Origin: Zea mays
Taxonomy: Eukaryota; Streptophyta; Magnoliopsida; Poales; Poaceae
Assembly: GCF_902167145.1 (NCBI RefSeq)
Contig: NC_050099.1
Location: 59,042,942-59,106,941, forward strand
Direction: 5' to 3'
DNA length: 64,000 nucleotides
In this document: piece after piece, positions 59,499-64,000 of the stretch
Position numbering within the stretch: position 1 is the stretch's first letter
Layout of the letters: each line of letters begins with the position of its first letter
Program-made: the position numbers and the translations under genes
The notes under the pieces: model-generated
The model's input: the letters and a program-made list of their open reading frames with translations, nothing else
Told to the model about the DNA's origin: nothing
The model's database searches: none

Positions 59499-62400
59499 AT
59501 GGCTGACGAGAAGAAGACTGACGACCCAGCTCTTTTCGAGTTTTACAAAGCTATGGAAGAGACCAACGCAGAAAAGATTGCTCGTGAGACACTTGCTGGA
59601 ATATCTGAAAGTTTCAGTGACAATGAAGATTTTGACATAGAGAGTGGGAATGAAGGTGCCGAAGATCGACCCTGGCGACCGAGTCATACTATCTTCGGGA
59701 GATCAACCATCAAACAAAGTCAAATTGATGCAATGAAGGGAAGGTACTTCCGTGATATTTCTATTGTGAGGGCTAGGGAGATAGCAATGCCCCTTTGCCC
59801 GAAGCTGACGAAGTAGTCATTTACAGAAGCTTCATGAAAGCGGGACTTCGGTTCCCTTTAGATAAATTGTTAGTTGAAGTTTTGAAGACTTTTGAAATAT
59901 TCCTTCATCAACTCACCCGAGGCTATTGTCAGAATGGAGATTTTTATTTGGGCCATGACGAGCTAGGGGTTAGAACCAAATGCAAGATGTTTTGCAATAT
60001 TCACAAACTGTCATACGAGACGAAGGCCACTGGCAAAGAACAATATCACAATAATTTTGGTTGCTACAGCTTCGTGTCTCGCTCTGATGTGAGCTATCCA
60101 GTTCCAACATTTCGAAAGAGGTGGCCAGGGGCCTGGATGCAAGAGTAGTTTTATGTGAAAAACAATTTGGTCGAAAGAGAAGATATTAAGGGTATCATTC
60201 AATGCCCTATATGGTCTCGCTTCAGCATCAGGAGGCCGTCTCTTGCCCTTGGGAATGACGTACAAGCGTGCCAAGCTGCTTATAACACATTTTGCACTCA
60301 CATTGGCACCAGGGACTTAGTCTAGGAGCACATTGCTTATAGAGTGTGGCCTCTTGCAAGCGGCTGGGAGATGCCGAATGAAGCTGCTTCTGGGTCCAGC
60401 CAGGATGGTTTAGTTTACCTGAAGTACACCTTTAGGTACAGAAATCAATTCGATGAGCCAAACGATGACTGGCTAGATTGCACTGAGGCAACTAGTGACG
60501 AGTTGCTTGGTGCCTACACGAGGGCCGAGGATGATGCCATGACAGTGGCCTTCGGAGGGCGAGGCAAAAAGAGATTAAACAGGGTTTTTGATGTCATTGG
60601 TTTTGTGTATCCATACTATTGTTATACCTCGTGAAAGCAGGGAAAGAAAAGAAAGGTTGCTGCTTCGGCCATCTCTACCACGCCGAAGGTGAAAAAGGTT
60701 AAAGTTTTGACACAACGGCCTAGACACATTGAAACGGCCATAATGCCGAAGCTTTCTGAAGGGTCCTCTTCTGCTTCTGGGTCAGACTGCCCTGCTCTTG
60801 CTGAAGCCAAGGGAGAGTCGGCCAAAGTGTCGAAACCGAAGGTAACAACGAAGCAGCAGAAAATTGAGACGGCCGAGGTGCCGAAGCGTCCTGCCGAAGC
60901 TAGGGAAAACGGCCGAAGAACCAAAATTAGGGAAATCGGCAGAGCGACCAAAAACTCTAAGCTCGCCGCAAGAGTTGGAGCTGCCAAAGGTGTCAAAAAT
61001 TCCTGCAATAACGCCAAAAAGGAGGAGAATGGTCAACGTACTGGACGCTGTTATGGAATCTTCAAAGTACAAACTCCTGCTTCAGTGCCTGATAGAAAGG
61101 GTGAAATCCCAAAGAAATCTGGGGAAGCTGGCATAACACTAGATACTGCCGAAGCTGGTCCATCATCTCTTATTGAGGCATATTCTTTACGAGCTATTCC
61201 TCTGACCTTGGAAAAAGAAAGTGCGCCCAAGAAAGTTAAGTCTCCTGCTCTCGAAGTGCCTGCTGAAGAGCTGGAATTTATCGTGCGACATGCTTCGGGG
61301 AAGCAGCTGTCGAAAGAGCAGATTGCTGAAGCTAAACAATACGCCAAGGATCTAAAGTACCCAGAGAGATCCTTGGTATACAACGACACTGATGAAGACG
61401 ACTTTTTATATTGCCTTCCAGACAATAAGGAGATATCTGTCTGCCGGGAGATGGCAGATAGTATAGGATATCCGAAGCTTGAGCTCGGCCTGTCTGTAAT
61501 GTCGAAGGATCAACTTGCCATCAGCCTTGCCTATAACAGTCTGAAGGTGAGAATGTTTTAGCTTATAAACAGATTATTTTTTGTATCTTTTCTTATTATT
61601 GTGTGTTGATCCTTCATTTTTTGTAGGGCTTAATCCTAAGTAAGGCTTTAAGGGCACAAAAGAACGCAGAAGATGAAAGCTGCCAAATAGCCCTTGGGAA
61701 CCATCAGTCTGAAGTTATTACGCTAAGGAATGAAGCCCTTAAAAAAGAGATAGAATACTGCTTTCCTTAGTGGGTAGGCTGAAGAGCAGCGAAGCGAAAC
61801 TTAATGCACAATCCGAAGCTCACAAAGCCGAACTCAAAGACCTAAGGAAAAAGCTTGCCGAAATGAATGAAGATTTTGAAGTTGCAAAGGCAAAGCAAGA
61901 AATAAGTGAATGGACAAGTTCGAGGTTGCAAAAGAATGTGGAGGAGCTTCGTGAATCCAAGGAGAGATGCTATGAAAAATCCTTGGATTGCGCAAAGAAA
62001 CTGAAAGACAGTTTTGCAAAGGTGGGTGCATACTCATCGGAGCAAAAATTTATTCAAAATGATCCCGAAGGAGTCATTCAATGGATCGGCGAAGAGGTTG
62101 AAGATTTTGAAGAAATACTTAGCGACCGTGGGGATTTTTGTGCCTTTGCCGGTGGCCGAGGGGTTGCAGCAGTTTTGGAGAAAATTGGCTGTGAACATGT
62201 TAAAGCTGCAGCCCAGGCAGAAGCGATCTTCTCCATAGACGATACGAAGGAACCTTCAGCCGAAGCTACTCTGATGGGCGAGAAATTCTATTCCGATGTT
62301 TGGATGAAGGGCGACCGTGAGATAGCCGATGAAGCAATAAAGAAGAGTGAAAAAGAATCCCACGATGCCCGAGTAGAGGCAAAGGAAGCTGAAGAAGCTG

Positions 62401-62653
62401 TTGAACGTGCATTGATTATAGGTACCTCTATTTAATGCCCTTTTGCTTTATTATTCGTTTCTAGCTTCGAACCCTTATTATCATATACTTTGCTGCAACC
62501 GGCCTTTCGCCACCACTGGAGCCATTCAATCCTGAGGCTGACCCCGTCTTGAAAGAAGCTTTGGATGTGATGAAGGTCGCCAATACAATCATTGACAAAG
62601 TTGTTGACAGGCTACTAAATGAAGCTACCGAAAGAGTACTAAAAGAAGACTAG
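59499..62653 (+). pseudogene. Antisense PF04195-type ORF of element D, three exons, disrupted
   Basis: Starts ATG 59499. A frameshift near 59795 leads into the PF04195-like core, with stops at about 60146, 60323 and 60632. A Lys-rich linker follows, and exon 1 ends at 61546. Intron 1 (61547-61626) is GT-AG and sits at the same codon as in elements B and C. Exon 2 is a long coiled coil with a frameshift near 61763. It includes the conserved C-terminal block and ends at 62421. A third exon (62499-62653) ends in a Glu/Asp/Lys-rich tail with TAG, but its acceptor reads CAA instead of CAG. The protein is homologous along its length to that of element B yet clearly diverged. Function unknown; this copy is broken. 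Confidence 0.8.
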
Positions 62654-63104
62654 ATTCTTGTTAACTAGGAACTGTAATATTTATGTATGGGTCAAACATC
62701 AGATATTTATATATATATATATATATGAATGTATTGAGTTTCTTTGTGATGTATGAAATTCGTGTACATACCATTTTCAGCCTTCGGCAAAAAAACACCT
62801 TCCCTTCTTTTCATGCTTCGCAAAGAATAAAAACTTCTTCTATGCCACAGCTGTTGTTCAATATCACTGTTGACGAAGATTTCCTTGGTGTGTAACTGTT
62901 GTGTAAATTTATGTCTGCCGAAGGTATACTTCGTGCTTCAACACATTGTTTCATAATCCACATATCTTCGTAGGATCATTTTTCCTTTCCACAATTTTTT
63001 GACAATGCCATATGATGTATGATGTAATGCTATGCAAAATGATGTTATGGTATGATGCAACATGATGTTTATGCCGACAACCCACACCCACACAAGAACA
63101 CACC

Positions 63105-63440
63105 CAGACTCTGCATTCCCTTAGGAACGACTTTGGAGTCTCTTCACCCTTTACTTAGGTGGTATTTCAGCTCTGCATCCCCTTAGGAACGACTTTGGAG
63201 CTAAGCTCTACACTCCCTTAGGAATGACTTTTGAGCTTCTTCACCTCTGATTTAGGTGGTATTTAAGCTCTGCATCCCCTTAGGAACGACTTTGGAGCTT
63301 CTTCACATTTTATTTAGGTGGTATCTTAGCTCTGCATTCCCTTAGGAACAACATTGGAGCTTTGGAACTTACTCTGCACTCCCTTAAGAAAGACTTTGTA
63401 GCTTCGGAGCTTACCCTGCGCTCCCTTGGAAACAACTTCC
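63105..63440. repeat. Tandem array, element D
   Basis: Six to seven imperfect copies of CTCTGCATCCCCTTAGGAAC with CTTCTTCACCTTT-type spacers, nearly the same as in element A. Confidence 0.85.
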
Positions 63441-63563
63441 ACAATTGATGATGTAACCAAAGTATTATTATTACATCAAATTGGATATTAATTCTTCCTA
63501 AATTGCCTTTCTTGCAAGAAAATATAAAGGTAGAAAAATTAAGATACATCAGATCAAGATATT

Positions 63564-64000
63564 CTTTAATCGAACCACTGTAGCCTCTAGTAAATGTGCT
63601 TTGATTCAGGCATAGTGTTGTTGACTGTGCGAGATTCGGACTCCTCCCGAAGGTCGTGTTGTTGCTGAGCGTGACGGTGCCCTTCTGGCTGCTGACTGTG
63701 AACCAAGACATGTGCTAGCGGTGGTGGTGGTGGCAACTAGGCCCAAGAAGCTTGAGAATGGCTTGTCAAAGCAACAGAGGTCGTAGGCTGTTGGTTGCCT
63801 ACATACTCCAGGACATAAGGAGAGTAGCACGAAGCAGTGTGGAGGACTTGCTTCGACTGACTCTGTCGCGCTTCAGCTTCAGCAATTTCCTTCTGCTTCT
63901 GAATTGTAACCTGTCATGTCCTTGTTGTGTGGCCCTTGTCCTCGCCACCAAAAAGGCAGTACAACTTTCGGGATTGATTGCCAAACCTTCCTCCACTAAA
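63564..64000 (-). pseudogene. 3' end of Tat gag in element D
   Basis: The minus-strand frame entering from the right edge shows a degenerate zinc knuckle (Tyr-Cys-Leu-Phe...Gly-Glu-Asp-Lys-Gly-His-Thr-Thr-Arg). It is followed by the Gln-Lys-Gln-Lys-Glu-Ile-Ala-Glu-Ala-Glu helix and a Gln/Pro/His-rich tail ending in 'PESKHIY'. The last knuckle cysteine has become TGA (about 63917) and a second stop replaces a Gln near 63760. The frame terminates near 63566. Gag of this type belongs to the Cinful/Zeon group. The N-terminal part is outside the window. Confidence 0.75.

Larger units (their letters stand above)
58504..64000 (-). mobile_element. Tat-lineage element D (gag-only, Zeon-like), cut by window edge
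   Basis: From left: 3' LTR (58504-59210), antisense ORF on the plus strand, tandem array, then the 3' end of gag on the minus strand running off the window. Where A and B have about 4 kb of pol between array and PBS, D has none: gag ends about 110 bases from the array. This is the layout of a gag-carrying, pol-less partner such as Zeon. Confidence 0.85.

Noticed and set aside
812..63440. Possible CRISPR-like array from the regular short repeats
   Set aside because: Units are imperfect, spacers repeat and are not unique, and the setting is a plant retrotransposon.

Overview
The window is plant nuclear DNA that is almost entirely nested transposable elements, with one apparently intact host gene. 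The LTR-retrotransposon families point to a panicoid grass, most probably maize or a close Zea relative. These are Tat-lineage Ty3/Gypsy elements resembling Cinful/Zeon/Grande, an Opie/Ji-like SIRE-lineage Copia element, and long-LTR Tekay-like chromovirus relatives. No organism name can be read directly from the sequence. Coordinates of intact LTR elements were fixed from TG...CA ends, target-site duplications (TSDs), primer-binding sites (PBS) and polypurine tracts (PPT).

Layout. (1) 1-5911: right part of a minus-strand Tat element (A) with antisense ORF tail, tandem repeats, decayed pol, PBS and 5' LTR. (2) 5912-~12180: a minus-strand Copia element with decayed gag and 5' LTR; its gag is split by a solo LTR (8237-10195). 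(3) ~12181-25487: old LTR-like DNA holding a Mutator-type MITE (16269-16526) and a complete non-autonomous long-LTR element (17547-24380, TSD CCGCA). (4) 25488-40491: a plus-strand Tat element (C), truncated at its left end and split by a complete minus-strand Tat element (B, 27685-37329, TSD GACCT). (5) 40492-48831: old plus-strand LTR DNA interrupted by a minus-strand candidate solo LTR (41963-47526), itself interrupted by a Tat solo LTR (43852-44480). The middle unit contains a MADS-box fragment. (6) 48832-51436: decayed CACTA transposase abutting the last exons of a p24-family gene with a frameshift. (7) 51891-55553: a 3.5 kb unit flanked on both sides by long (TA)n tracts, with terminal hairpins and a 150-bp tandem array. 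(8) 55826-57281: a three-exon F-box/RNI-like gene on the minus strand. (9) 57687-58087: small MITE-like inverted repeats. (10) 58504-64000: start of a fourth Tat element (D), running off the right edge.

How the parts relate. The four Tat elements share one plan: LTR, antisense ORF with its own TATA box and introns, a tandem array of a short motif, the sense genes, PBS, LTR. Elements A and B encode protease-RT-RNase H-integrase but have no gag between PBS and protease. Element D has the end of gag and no pol. Together they look like a gag-only/pol-only set. The antisense ORF has an intron at the same place in B, C and D. This fits a gene transcribed from the strand opposite to the genomic RNA, because such an intron is not removed by reverse transcription. 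Nearly all retroelement ORFs carry stops or frameshifts, so none is likely to be autonomous now.
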